A stretch of DNA of 64,000 nucleotides. Origin: Planctomycetota bacterium. Its GTDB lineage: Bacteria > Planctomycetota > UBA1135 > GCA-002686595. A program made the position numbers and the translations under genes. The first letter of the stretch is position 1; each line of letters begins with the position of its first letter. The stretch lies in contig JABACD010000001.1 in the NCBI GenBank assembly GCA_014237855.1, forward strand, positions 310,001-374,000, written 5' to 3'. Of this stretch, positions 8,647 to 17,700 are shown piece by piece. The notes below the pieces were generated by a model. It made no database searches. It saw nothing but the letters and a program-made list of their open reading frames with translations, and was not told the DNA's origin.

Positions 8647-10305
8647 TCAGTCACCCAGGGCTTCGAAGAGGGGCTCTCCAGTCGTGACTGCCGGAGCCTT
8701 GATCCCCAGCAGCAGGGCCACCGTGGGCGCAATATCACGGGGTGCAACCTCACGGTAGTAAGAGCCCTCGGAGATACCAGGCCCGGCGATCATGATCGGG
8801 ACATGAGTGTCATAGCGCCAGGGCGATCCGTGCAGGGATGAGAGCACCGCCGAAGCATTACCAATGCCCAGCAGCCACTGTGGCTCGGGCACCAAGTACA
8901 CGTCCCCGGAGCGCTCCGCGTGAAATGCGGCCTGCAGGCGACTGTTGAGCGGGGAATCTCCCAGTGCCTTCCCTTCGAGCTTCCAACGCGGGACAGCCAG
9001 AGCCAGCCCCTTGGTCCGTAGAGCTCCCGCAGCAGCGACATCGGCCACCTCCTTCGGGTCGAGCTCCAGCTCCGCAATCTTCGGGTGGTCCAGCCACAGG
9101 TAGGGGGTCACGTGTGCTCGTAGCAGCTCCTCGTCCGTATCGAAGTGCTCCTTCAGGGCGCCATTCGCATTCTTGATCAGCTGAGGAGCATCTACCCAGC
9201 CGACAGCACGGCCGAGACCAGCCAGATGCTCGGGGCAGTCAGGGGCACCGTGATCGGCAGAGAGAACGACGAGGGTGTTCTTCAAACCCACGTGCTCGTC
9301 GATGTACGCAAAGAGGTCTGCGAGGGTCGCATCCAGATGCAGGAGGTTGTCTTCAGCTTCAAGGCTCAATGGACCAAAGACATGCCCCACGTAGTCGGTG
9401 GCAGAGAAACTCAATGCAAGGAAGTCGGGTACATCATCCTGCCCGAGCCCCTCCGCTTCGATCAGTTGCTTGGCAAAAGAGGCCACGATCTCGTCACCCG
9501 CTGGAGTGTACCGAAGCGCCTTCTGATAACCCTCACCAGCGGCATCACTGAGCGGATGTGGGAAGGTCTTCCCGAGGTGCTTGTAGGAACGCTCGCACTC
9601 TCGTTCATCGACTTGAGACCAGCGGTACTCTTCCAGCGGGGCAGCCAGCTCCCACTGCGTGTCCCGGTAACCATCAACGACACCTGAATTGTTCCATGCC
9701 TCCACCCACTCGGGATAGCTCTCGTAGTAGTAGTCACTGGTCACGAACCCACCCGTACTGCTCGAGTACCAGAAGGCCTTTCCGAGGTGTCCAGCGGGCA
9801 AGATCGCCCCCCGATCCTTGACGGAGACCGCAAACACCTTGGACGACTCCCCTCTGGCCAGCCGGAGTTCGTCCGTGATCGTGCTGCACATGAGGTTTGT
9901 CGGGGAGGTCCCGCTTCCCGCTCGGAATTCCTCGCCTACAAGCGCATGGGAATCGTCCTCACAGTTGTAGACACGCAGCCCGGTCTCCGCGTCAAACCAT
10001 TCGTTGCCGATGATTCCGTGCTCGCGGGGACTTGCGCCGGTAAAGAGGGTCGCATGCCCAGGAGCTGTCTCGGTGATGCTGTGGCTGTAGTTGGCGGCCT
10101 TGTAGTAGGCGCCCTCCTCCATCAAGTAGCGGAAGCCGCCTGCCCCAAAGCGATCACGCATCAGCGTGGGCTGGTCACCACGGAGCTGGTCCACCGTGAT
10201 CTGGAGCACCAGCCGGGTCGTGGGGTCCTCAACCAGACCGGAGGCGACAAGAGGCGCTGCGCCCAGGAACAAGAGGCAGGTAACCCGGACAATGAGCGGC
10301 TTCAT
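8647..10305 (-). CDS. Secreted alkaline phosphatase / phosphodiesterase, PafA-like
   Basis: 552 residues with a Sec signal peptide (KPLIVRVTCLLFLGAAPLVASG). The fold is alkaline-phosphatase superfamily. LQITVDQLRGDQ gives the first metal-ligand Asp. SITETAPGHATLFTG carries the Thr nucleophile in the position used by PafA-type phosphatases and NPP enzymes. VVLSADHGAPDCPEH gives the Asp-His pair. A C-terminal SSLHGSPWRYDTHVPIM contributes the last His. These features point to a periplasmic phosphomonoesterase or phosphodiesterase that scavenges phosphate. It ends 4 nt from the convergent SRPBCC gene and lies downstream of a PqiA-like gene on the same strand, separated by 67 nt. Confidence 0.85.
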   Translation of the reverse strand: MKPLIVRVTCLLFLGAAPLVASGLVEDPTTRLVLQITVDQLRGDQPTLMRDRFGAGGFRYLMEEGAYYKAANYSHSITETAPGHATLFTGASPREHGIIGNEWFDAETGLRVYNCEDDSHALVGEEFRAGSGTSPTNLMCSTITDELRLARGESSKVFAVSVKDRGAILPAGHLGKAFWYSSSTGGFVTSDYYYESYPEWVEAWNNSGVVDGYRDTQWELAAPLEEYRWSQVDERECERSYKHLGKTFPHPLSDAAGEGYQKALRYTPAGDEIVASFAKQLIEAEGLGQDDVPDFLALSFSATDYVGHVFGPLSLEAEDNLLHLDATLADLFAYIDEHVGLKNTLVVLSADHGAPDCPEHLAGLGRAVGWVDAPQLIKNANGALKEHFDTDEELLRAHVTPYLWLDHPKIAELELDPKEVADVAAAGALRTKGLALAVPRWKLEGKALGDSPLNSRLQAAFHAERSGDVYLVPEPQWLLGIGNASAVLSSLHGSPWRYDTHVPIMIAGPGISEGSYYREVAPRDIAPTVALLLGIKAPAVTTGEPLFEALGD

Positions 10306-10372
10306 GGCTGACGATTGAGGGCGACTTGGTCGAATGGAGTCTGTAATTGGGCGTGATGGAGCAGCGACAAGT

Positions 10373-11410
10373 TCAGTTCAGTGATCGGACCCTGAGCATG
10401 CAATACAGCGACAGAACCGCAGAGACCATGACCAGCCAAAACCCCGGCAGTCGTTCCAAGTGAGCGAGGTTCCCCACCTTGGAGACGACCAGCAGCAAGC
10501 CCAAGAAGTAGACGTCGATCATCGTCCAACTGCCAAGGACTCTCAAGCGTGAGAGGACTTTCGGCCTTGATAAGCCCCGGCGCTGGCTCGCTGCGAACCA
10601 CCCAAACCAACAGAAGTAGACCAAGGGCACGAGCATCGCGAACAGCAGCTGAAGCAGCCCCAGGAAGATCCTGCCATCGGCGAAGTACTTGATGGTCGTC
10701 GAGGGAAGCGCGTAGACATTCGAAACTTCGATATCCAGGATGCTTTTCTCGACCCGGAAAATGGGAAAGAACAGGGCAGAGATCAGGCAACCAACGGCAA
10801 TCCACGGAGCGACCACAAGGCTCAAGTCGAAGCGTGGCACACGTTGCTCGACTTCTCCGACACTCGCAGCCATCTTCGACATGCGGAGTGCCAGCACCAT
10901 CGAGAGCATGATCGCGATGGCGAAGAAGTAGACCGCCGGACCCGGCCGGGCTGTGGCAACTTCGATCAACTTGGACAGCTGAATGGCACCGACCAGCGCG
11001 ATAACGACAAATCCGTCAAGCATGGACCACTTGCCCAGGAGCTCCAACCGACTGGCCCAGAGCGTCCGTCGAATCGGGTCCATTGGTGCAAACCAGATCC
11101 AGCCCAGGCCAAGCAACTTGGCAGTTGGAAACATGATCGAGAAGCAGAACAGGATGACCGCCAAGACGGGATCCCCGCCTGTCCAGAGGTCAAGTACACC
11201 CCCCATTACCGAGTAGGTTTCCGGCTCACGGTTGACCGAGTCAATGGTGACACCATGAAGCACCTGACCCGTCAGCAAGCATCCGGCTGCAACGATGAGT
11301 ACCGCAGGTACCAGCCAATTGCCGGGGTAGCTAGTCCGCAGAGCAGCCCGGGAAGCCGCTCCGGGCTGACTCATCTCGCGGGCATCATCTCGCCCATCGA
11401 TGGAAGTCAT
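10373..11410 (-). CDS. PqiA-like integral membrane protein (paraquat-inducible protein A family)
   Basis: 345 residues with about eight hydrophobic helices arranged as two homologous halves, as in PqiA/YebS. The first half has WSMLDGFVVIALVGAIQLSKL and then a YFFAIAIMLSMVLAL helix. The second has LGSWTMIDVYFLGLLLVVSKVGNL. Both match the family's 'W-S-M-hydrophobic-D' motif. The cysteine-rich zinc ribbon at the start of classical PqiA domains is absent. In proteobacteria PqiA sits with MCE-domain PqiB and lipoprotein PqiC in inter-membrane lipid transport, but no MCE gene is nearby. It follows the sulfatase gene by 9 nt and is probably cotranscribed with it. Confidence 0.75.
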   Translation of the reverse strand: MTSIDGRDDAREMSQPGAASRAALRTSYPGNWLVPAVLIVAAGCLLTGQVLHGVTIDSVNREPETYSVMGGVLDLWTGGDPVLAVILFCFSIMFPTAKLLGLGWIWFAPMDPIRRTLWASRLELLGKWSMLDGFVVIALVGAIQLSKLIEVATARPGPAVYFFAIAIMLSMVLALRMSKMAASVGEVEQRVPRFDLSLVVAPWIAVGCLISALFFPIFRVEKSILDIEVSNVYALPSTTIKYFADGRIFLGLLQLLFAMLVPLVYFCWFGWFAASQRRGLSRPKVLSRLRVLGSWTMIDVYFLGLLLVVSKVGNLAHLERLPGFWLVMVSAVLSLYCMLRVRSLN

Positions 11411-11419
11411 CGATCCACC

Positions 11420-12922
11420 TCATTGCCCGAACGCATTCTCCAACTCCCGCATATAGCGTTCGCTCTCCGCACGCTCTCCGCGTGACCGGAAGGCTGGCAG
11501 TGAAGGATCTTCGTACTCATCCATCCAATTTTCGATCACGCTGCGCATCTTGGATAGCTCCTCGGTATATGCAGGGTCATCAATCAGGTTGTTCAGGGCA
11601 TCTGGATCTGCTTCCAGATCGTAGAGTTCTTCTGGACAACGATGCATCAAGAATTCCGTACGGGAGGCAATCTCCGGAACATGATTGGCTGCGTTCACCA
11701 TCGCCTGAAAGGCGCCGTTGATCTTGTGTTCTTCGCGGGTGAATCGACGCTCTCCGTCCGCCCAGAGATTGAAGACGTAGCCATACCTCCGAGACTGAAC
11801 GCAACGCATTGGAAAGCTCTCACCGCTCGACCCGGCTCCGAATTGTGTAAAGACGTACTCACGACCAGACTGCCGCTCACCTTCGAGTAGAGGAAGAATT
11901 GACCGTCCGTCGAGTCCCTCGGGCAGCTCACTCGCGGTCGCTTCAAGCAGGCTAGGCATCAGGTCAACCGCCGAGATCATCTCTTCACTACAAACCGTTC
12001 CTGGAACGACGACTCCGGGCCATCGCACGATCCAAGGAGTCCTCGTGCTGCTCAGATAGCAGGCCGCCTTCGAGAAAGGAAAGGCCATTCCGTTATCGGA
12101 GATGAAGATCACGATGGTGGATCCCGCAACGCCCGTCTCTTCAAGTGCCTCGAGCAAGGCACCGACGGTGTCATCGCAACGACGAACAGAGCTGAAGTAT
12201 CCCGCGACCTCCTGTCCGATCATGGCTAATTGAGGCAGGAACCCCGGACTTGGGCACTCACCGGGCCCCCAGGTCGAGCTTGGCCGCGAGGCGGAGAGCT
12301 CACCCCTGGTGTACCAGCTCTCCGGGTCGAAGCCGAAGAAGGGCCGGTGCGGGTCATGCGAGTTTGCCATCAAGAAGAATGGTGCCCCCTGCTCGACGGA
12401 CTCCTCGATGAAGCGCTGCGCATTCTCACGGTAGAGCCGAGGGTTGCGCCCCATCCCCAGCTCTGCCCGCTGAACCGAGAAGTCCCACCTGAAGTCAGCA
12501 TAGGGGGTTGAATGCTTCAGCTTCCCCATCGCCCCAACGCGATAGCCCGACTCACGCAAGACCTCGGGAAGCAGAGGCACCCCCTCGATGCGTAGCTGAC
12601 TGAACCCCTCGCCACCGCAACGGTGCGAGTAACGCCCTGTGAGGAGCACACTCCGACTGGGCTGACACACCGAGACGTTCACATGCGCCCACTCGAACCT
12701 CATTCCCTGGGACGCCAGCTTGTCCATGTTTGGAGTAACTCCAGGAAGCTGGCATCCATAAGCACCTACAGAGTCCCAGTTGAGGTCGTCGGCCACGATC
12801 AGGAGTACGTTGGGCCGATCTCCCCCAACTTCCAAGGGCCCATCGGCCCCCGAACACGCCCCAAGAAGCAGCGCTAGCGTCAGGAGCCTCGGCGCCCAGC
12901 CTCTCGTATGGCGAGCTCTCAA
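11420..12922 (-). CDS. Lipoprotein sulfatase, heparan-N-sulfatase (sulfamidase)-like
   Basis: 500 residues from a TTG with an upstream AGAGGA. A lipoprotein signal ends at LLGAC (Cys23). The sulfatase domain begins NVLLIVADDLNWDSVGAYG (metal-binding Asp pair). The active-site signature VCQPSRSVLLTG has Cys86 in C-x-P-S-R, the residue converted to formylglycine by a maturase encoded elsewhere. The FLMANSHDPHRPF segment and overall layout resemble sulfamidase-type S1 sulfatases, which cleave N-sulfate from glycosaminoglycan-like sugars. The substrate is inferred only. An anchored periplasmic or outer-membrane location fits desulfation of imported algal polysaccharides. The PqiA-like gene starts 9 nt downstream. 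Confidence 0.85.
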   Translation of the reverse strand: MRARHTRGWAPRLLTLALLLGACSGADGPLEVGGDRPNVLLIVADDLNWDSVGAYGCQLPGVTPNMDKLASQGMRFEWAHVNVSVCQPSRSVLLTGRYSHRCGGEGFSQLRIEGVPLLPEVLRESGYRVGAMGKLKHSTPYADFRWDFSVQRAELGMGRNPRLYRENAQRFIEESVEQGAPFFLMANSHDPHRPFFGFDPESWYTRGELSASRPSSTWGPGECPSPGFLPQLAMIGQEVAGYFSSVRRCDDTVGALLEALEETGVAGSTIVIFISDNGMAFPFSKAACYLSSTRTPWIVRWPGVVVPGTVCSEEMISAVDLMPSLLEATASELPEGLDGRSILPLLEGERQSGREYVFTQFGAGSSGESFPMRCVQSRRYGYVFNLWADGERRFTREEHKINGAFQAMVNAANHVPEIASRTEFLMHRCPEELYDLEADPDALNNLIDDPAYTEELSKMRSVIENWMDEYEDPSLPAFRSRGERAESERYMRELENAFGQ

Positions 12923-13367
12923 TGTCCTCTGAAGTGATGCATGTAGGGGAACATGAACTTGCGGCGATTCTACTCCAAGGGCCAGAATTCCCAGCCTCTT
13001 CCGCCGGGTCTGCTCACAGGCCCCGAAGCCAATCTCCTGGTCCGCATACGAGGTGTCATGCTAGCAGGCACTCAGGCCCGCTTGTTGACACCGGCTCCCG
13101 CACCCTCCCGCCGTCACCAACTGCCTGCAGCCGCTGGCGGCCATGGAGCCTCCAGGCCATCCCCAGCTGGAGCTTCGTCTGATACGCAAGTGTTGCCCCC
13201 CTGGCTCTTTAGGGCTTGGAACTGCATGGCAGACGAGGAGATAATTGGCGAAGCTCCGCCCGGCAAGCTCCCGAGAGCAACCACCACCTTGTCGTGGCGA
13301 CAGAAATTCCTGTCACTTTCGGCGACTGGTAGCGAATGAGGACACGCTGCAGACCCAAGAGAGCAGA
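12923..13367. other. 445-nt divergent intergenic region
   Basis: Lies between the sulfatase (minus) and the decarboxylase (plus) and should carry both promoters. Apart from the near-perfect inverted repeat at 13299-13314 I see no gene, tRNA or convincing promoter. A TTGACA at 13085-13090 has no matching -10 element. The open frames here look random in composition. Confidence 0.5.
13299..13314. promoter_or_regulatory. 16-bp near-perfect inverted repeat, possible operator
   Basis: GACAGAAATTCCTGTC is a dyad with one mismatched pair (7 of 8 pairs) centred on AATT. It lies 53 nt upstream of the decarboxylase ATG, a distance compatible with a repressor site near a promoter. No regulator gene is adjacent. 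Confidence 0.35.
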
Positions 13368-14792
13368 ATGATAGAACCCCTCACCGCCGTTGAAGCGCTC
13401 TTCGCAGAAGCTGCACGTCTCGCCACGGAGACCGTCGAAGGTCAGGCCGATCGAACGCGCCCTGTGGTGAGGCACCTGGAACCCGAGGCGCTGCAGAGGG
13501 CACTCGAGTTGGAGCTACCCAGGCAGCCCCGCGGAATCGAGGCCACGCTGGAGCTGGCCCGAAAGGCCCTGCACTACAGCGTGTCCACGGGTCACCCCCG
13601 CTTCCTCAACCAGCTCTTCGGGGGCAGGGATTCCGCCGCCATCCTGGGCGAGTGGGTGAGTGCACTGACCAATACCTCGATGTACACCTTCGAGGCTGCT
13701 CCAGTCGGCACCGTGGTCGAGCTGGCACTCCTCGAGCGATTGGCGGAATATGTCGGCTGGGAAGAGAGCGAAGGTGTCTTTGCTCCCGGCGGCTCGATCG
13801 CCAACTTGATGGCACTCCTCGCCGCACGCCAGGCCCGCTTTCCTCACGTCAGACAAGAGGGTCTACACCCGGAGGACTCTCCTGTCCTCTTCCTCTCGGC
13901 CGAGGCTCACTACTCGCTGCAACGGGCTGCAATGGTCGCTGGGCTGGGACTCAATGCCTGCGTGGAAGTGGCCACCGACACGGTGGGCCGCATGATTCCC
14001 CAGGAGCTTGAACGAGCAATCGTGTCAGCCAAGGAGGCGGGCAAGACGCCATTCTTCGTGGCAGCCACGCTCGGGACCACAGTTCCCGGAGCCTTCGATC
14101 CCATGAGCGCGATTGCCGAGGTCACCGAGGAGCACGATCTGTGGCTACATGCAGACGGATCTTACGGTGGAAGTGTGCTGTTCTCGCGGAAGCATCGCGG
14201 GCTCTTGGCGGGAGTAGATCGGGCCGACTCGGTCACCTGGAACCCACACAAGATGATGGGTGTGCCACTCGCCTGTGCTGCACTTCTCATGAAGGAGAAG
14301 GGGACCCTGGTCTCTACCCTCGGCATGAACGCCGACTACCTCTTCCACTCCAATGCAGTCAATGACTGGAACCTTGGTGATCGCTCGCTGCAGTGCGGTC
14401 GACGTGTGGATGCTCTCAAGCTCTGGTTCAGCTGGCAGGCCCTCGGAGACGCCGGCTACGAGGACCGTATCGACCACCTGTTCGAGCTGGCAGGCAGCTT
14501 CCGTGATCTGATCCGTCGTCGCGAGGGATTCCGGCTCATCAGGGAGCAGGAGAGCACCAACGTCTGTTTCCGCTATCTCCCCGAGAAACATCGGGGCACG
14601 ATTGGCTCGGAGCGAGACCAGCACGAACACGAAGCCACCGTTTCGATTCGTGAGGCAATGGCTCAGGAAGGCTCATTCCTCGTCAACTACGCAACACTCG
14701 ATGGTGCAGCAACCTTTCGCCTGGTAGCCAGTAATCCTCTGACCAACGAGGAGGATCTTGAGGCCCTGCTGGCGCGCATAGAGCAAGGCTAG
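13368..14792 (+). CDS. PLP-dependent group II decarboxylase, CSAD/GAD-like
   Basis: 474 residues from the ATG at 13368. The longer in-frame reading from 13245 has an Arg/Pro-rich, non-homologous extension. Motifs run in order: GHPRFLNQLFGG, NTSMYTFEAAPV, FAPGGSIANLMAL, AEAHYSLQRAA, VGRMIPQELERAI, HADGSYGG (Asp contacting the PLP ring), WNPHKMMGVPL (Lys Schiff base) and LQCGRRVDALKLWFSW. The arrangement resembles animal cysteine-sulfinate and glutamate decarboxylases more than the E. coli GadB type. Likely product is hypotaurine, beta-alanine or GABA; the substrate is undecided. A strong hairpin lies just after the stop, shared with the convergent gene. Confidence 0.8.
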   Translation: MIEPLTAVEALFAEAARLATETVEGQADRTRPVVRHLEPEALQRALELELPRQPRGIEATLELARKALHYSVSTGHPRFLNQLFGGRDSAAILGEWVSALTNTSMYTFEAAPVGTVVELALLERLAEYVGWEESEGVFAPGGSIANLMALLAARQARFPHVRQEGLHPEDSPVLFLSAEAHYSLQRAAMVAGLGLNACVEVATDTVGRMIPQELERAIVSAKEAGKTPFFVAATLGTTVPGAFDPMSAIAEVTEEHDLWLHADGSYGGSVLFSRKHRGLLAGVDRADSVTWNPHKMMGVPLACAALLMKEKGTLVSTLGMNADYLFHSNAVNDWNLGDRSLQCGRRVDALKLWFSWQALGDAGYEDRIDHLFELAGSFRDLIRRREGFRLIREQESTNVCFRYLPEKHRGTIGSERDQHEHEATVSIREAMAQEGSFLVNYATLDGAATFRLVASNPLTNEEDLEALLARIEQG

Positions 14793-14804
14793 GCCAAATG
14801 TGAA

Positions 14805-14838
14805 CCGGGCCGCACACCAACACTGGTGCACGGCCCGG
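14805..14838. terminator. Strong hairpin between convergent genes
   Basis: CCGGGCCG (14805-14812) pairs with CGGCCCGG (14831-14838). A CA/CA internal loop follows, then CACCA (14815-14819) pairs with TGGTG (14824-14828) around a 4-nt loop. It sits 12 nt after the decarboxylase stop and 19 nt from the convergent secreted-protein stop, so a bidirectional terminator role is likely, although there is no T-run on either side. Confidence 0.5.
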
Positions 14839-14857
14839 CCATGGCGACCCGCTTCGC

Positions 14858-16144
14858 TCAGGGCGTGAACGTCACGGTGTAACCGTTCGAGGTGTTGAAG
14901 CCTGAGGTGCAGGGCCCAGTGGGGTTGCGGTACCAGATCTGGAAGAGCCAGGTGCTGGAGGGCGAGATCTGACCCAGGGCTCCGAAGTTGGCCTGGCTGT
15001 GAGCCACGATCCCGGGGCCCAGGGCAATCGTTCCCGAGGAACCCGAGTTCTGAATCGGGAAGCGGAAGATCGGGTAGCCGCCACCGGTGCAGAGCTTGCC
15101 GTCACCGAAGGGAATGTCGTTGGTCAGGATGCCCATGTAGTTCACAGCGAACTTGTTGGGCGGCAGCTGATCTACAGTCACGACCAGGTCGTCGGCAAGG
15201 AAGCTTGAACTGCCCGTCCCTCTCATGCTCGCTCCAACTTGAGTGCTGTTCGCGCAGCCAGAGAGTGGGTCATCGTTCCCGCAGGGGCAGCCGAGCCCGA
15301 AGCAGTAGGGGACTCCCGGCTCTTCCACCACAGGGCTCATCGCTAGCGCGGAAACATCAAAGCCATTTGAGGTCAGGGTATCGACCACAGCACCGGTACT
15401 CGAGTCAACTCGCAAGATGGAGCGATCAGAGCCGCCAACAAACAGATCGTTTCCGAGCCTTGCCATCCCGTTGGCATCATTCGCCACCATGAAGGCGCCG
15501 TCCACGATCCCACTGCTCATCAGCATCGTGTAGACAACTCCCTGAGTGGCTCCAGAAAAGCTTGTCCCCAGGAAGAGGTGAGTGCCGTCTTCGGCCATCG
15601 ACCGGATCTCCCCACCGCAGACTCCAAAGATATTCTGCGCTCCGGTACGAAGATTGATCTTGACCACTTGCGTTGTCCCGCTCCCTACAAAGAGCGTGTC
15701 GCCAACCCGTACCATTGCTCCGACGGGAGAGAGTGTGTTGAAGGTCTCTTCCACCACTCCACTGATCTTGTTGATCATGTGCACAGTTGAGTCACTGCCA
15801 CCAACCAAGAGCGCACCACCGTAGTCTGCCAAGGCGGTGGCATCATTGGGCGAATCAAAGAGGTAGGTCGTGTTGCCAGGGAAGGGGCCGCTGGGGTGCC
15901 CGAAATGCTTGTACACACGACCGCCGACATCACCCAGGTACAGGTCCTGGTAGCTCTCGATCATCGATTGAACCGATCCTCCACAGGCGCCGAGAGGCTG
16001 GAAGACACCAGCATTCGGATCGGCCTTGGAGAAGAAGGAGTCCAGGCCAGCCGTGTAGAGTGTCTGGGCGTTGGCCGTGGAGAGGAGAGCGAGCGGGGCG
16101 AGAGCGGAGAGGGTCCGCAGCACTGTGTTTCGAGGAGATCTCAT
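14858..16144 (-). CDS. Secreted protein: propeller-like repeats plus a Cys-containing C-terminal domain
   Basis: 428 residues with a Sec signal peptide (LSALAPLALLSTANAQ, cleavage after ANA). The first two thirds consist of repeating units of the form 'G..L.VGG.D..V..I....G.V..T', such as LLVGGSDSTVHMINKISGVV and LFVGGSDRSILRVDSSTGAV. This suggests a beta propeller. After CFGLGCPCGN comes a domain with GCANSTQVGASM and ending SNGYTVTFTP, resembling a C-terminal domain I associate with secreted planctomycete proteins. No catalytic residues are evident. Cell-surface or extracellular location is likely. It converges with the decarboxylase. Confidence 0.6.
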   Translation of the reverse strand: MRSPRNTVLRTLSALAPLALLSTANAQTLYTAGLDSFFSKADPNAGVFQPLGACGGSVQSMIESYQDLYLGDVGGRVYKHFGHPSGPFPGNTTYLFDSPNDATALADYGGALLVGGSDSTVHMINKISGVVEETFNTLSPVGAMVRVGDTLFVGSGTTQVVKINLRTGAQNIFGVCGGEIRSMAEDGTHLFLGTSFSGATQGVVYTMLMSSGIVDGAFMVANDANGMARLGNDLFVGGSDRSILRVDSSTGAVVDTLTSNGFDVSALAMSPVVEEPGVPYCFGLGCPCGNDDPLSGCANSTQVGASMRGTGSSSFLADDLVVTVDQLPPNKFAVNYMGILTNDIPFGDGKLCTGGGYPIFRFPIQNSGSSGTIALGPGIVAHSQANFGALGQISPSSTWLFQIWYRNPTGPCTSGFNTSNGYTVTFTP

Positions 16145-16324
16145 GATTGGATTCTGCGTGGTGAGTTCGTATCGCGGGGCTTAGGCGCCCATAAACAAGA
16201 GCGTTCCCCTGCTCAGGGTGTGGCATGGCTTCTTTGTTAGAGGCACGCTAACCACTGCTAGCAACCCACTTACGCCGATCCATGTGGGCCGGGCCAGCGC
16301 TCACCAGGAGTCCCGAAATCGCCT

Positions 16325-16357
16325 TCTGGCGGCACCACGGAGCGAGAAGCCGCCAGA
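16325..16357 (-). terminator. Hairpin downstream of the GT2-DUF2062 gene
   Basis: TCTGGCGGC (16325-16333) and GCCGCCAGA (16349-16357) are perfect inverted repeats of 9 bp with a 15-nt loop. They lie 39 nt past the stop of the minus-strand gene ending at 16396. On the minus strand only a short TTT follows, so rho-independence is uncertain. Confidence 0.45.
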
Positions 16358-16395
16358 CCTCCTCGAGATCGGCCCCTGCAAGCGTCCTAGAGAGC

Positions 16396-17601
16396 CTAGG
16401 TCGCAGCGCTCCCTTTCAAGCGCCTCGCCGAGAGGACCAGCAGGTAGACCAACAGACCACCGACGACCCCCACAGTTGCACCAAGACTGAGGCTGCCGAG
16501 GATCCAGGCAGGTAGATCGTGTGCCTCGAGCTCGAGGGACGTGGGCGCTCGGCCGGCGTCCTGACCAAGTAGCAGACGCCCGATCACCAGCGAGGTGTAG
16601 ATGATGAAGGGAATGAAGGGGGGTAATGAAATGTGCGCTGCTAGTAAGGCGACCGTCTTCGAGAGCCTGAGTCGATGGCAGGCCACCAGTGTCAGAAGGA
16701 TCTGGTAGCCCCAGGCCGGCGAGAGACCGATGAAGAAGCCGACACCTGCCGAGACTCCGATACGGGCGCTGCTGCCGGGCTCACGCACGAAAAGCTCCTG
16801 AAAACTCTCCTTCAGACGACTTGCACGAGGAAGGCCTTGAAAGCTCCGCCGCGAGATCAGCTCAAGAAACTGCGGTGGCAGGCACAACCTTGCCACTACC
16901 AAGCGTGCTCTCAGTTCGAAATCAAGGATGTGATCACGGAGAGAGCTCCTGCCTGTGCCCCACCCCTCAATCTTGAATTGCTCAGCGGGAACCTCAATCG
17001 AACCTATTGGCACCCCAGCCCAGGCAGCCTTGACGATCACCTCGGCCTCGAATAGTCGACCCTTGGATCGGATATACCTCGCGAGCACTTCTTCCAAGGG
17101 ATAGCAGCGGAGGCCGGCGCTAGCATCGGGCAATCGCAGCCCTGTTTGGGCCCAGATCCATGAGCTGGAGCTCGATCGTCTCCAACGTAGCCGCCATCCG
17201 ACTTGCGTGAGCTCACGATTGGCCAGGGTCAGCTCTCCAGGCCGACGACGAGACTCGTCCAAGAATCTCTGTACGACTCCAGGCTCGAACAGACCGCCAG
17301 GATCCAGGGTCACCACTTGAGTGTAGCCAGCCTCCTGGGCCGCTCGAAGCCCCGCCCAGAGGGCTGCACCCTTGCCGAGAGTCTTGGGATGCACCACCAG
17401 GTTGACGCCTTCCAGGCTCTTGAGAAGGGAGCATGTGCCGTCCTTGGACCCGTCATCAACCACAAAGACCGCAGTACCCAGGCGAAGCGCCGCGCCCACG
17501 ACCGTGGTGACCGTGGCCTCGTGGTTGTGAGTTGGAATCAGAACGCACGACCTGAGCTCGACCTCTTCTTCGCCTCTTCTGAAATCCGTGGTTTCGTGCA
17601 T
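16396..17601 (-). CDS. Glycosyltransferase family 2 fused to a DUF2062 membrane domain
   Basis: 401 residues from the ATG at 17601; a TTG at 17661 would add 20 residues. Residues about 15-230 are a GT-A fold of the DPM/DPG type: VLIPTHNHEATV, then AVFVVDDGSKDGT with the nucleotide-binding Asp pair. The expected D-x-D motif reads LDPGG (Asp100), so the second metal-binding Asp is missing. The C-terminal part is DUF2062 (GFFIGLSPAWGYQILLTL, then HISLPPFIPFIIYTSLVIG), with two or three helices. The fusion resembles polyprenyl-phosphate sugar transferases. The motif loss raises doubt about catalysis. The upstream lipoprotein gene ends 99 nt before. Confidence 0.75.
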   Translation of the reverse strand: MHETTDFRRGEEEVELRSCVLIPTHNHEATVTTVVGAALRLGTAVFVVDDGSKDGTCSLLKSLEGVNLVVHPKTLGKGAALWAGLRAAQEAGYTQVVTLDPGGLFEPGVVQRFLDESRRRPGELTLANRELTQVGWRLRWRRSSSSSWIWAQTGLRLPDASAGLRCYPLEEVLARYIRSKGRLFEAEVIVKAAWAGVPIGSIEVPAEQFKIEGWGTGRSSLRDHILDFELRARLVVARLCLPPQFLELISRRSFQGLPRASRLKESFQELFVREPGSSARIGVSAGVGFFIGLSPAWGYQILLTLVACHRLRLSKTVALLAAHISLPPFIPFIIYTSLVIGRLLLGQDAGRAPTSLELEAHDLPAWILGSLSLGATVGVVGGLLVYLLVLSARRLKGSAAT

Positions 17602-17700
17602 ACCTCGAAGCCCTGATGCTGCCCGGCGGAGTAGTGTGTCGCCAGCTCCGGTGGCATGCAATGGAAGTCGGCAGTCCAGATCAATCCAAGGCCAGAGCCT

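Noticed and set aside
13085-13090. TTGACA in the decarboxylase upstream region
   Set aside because: No AT-rich -10 at 16-18 nt; likely chance.
12953-13339. 128-codon plus-strand open frame
   Set aside because: Low-complexity Pro/Ala/Ser composition, no ribosome site and no recognisable motif; the sequence suits an intergenic region.
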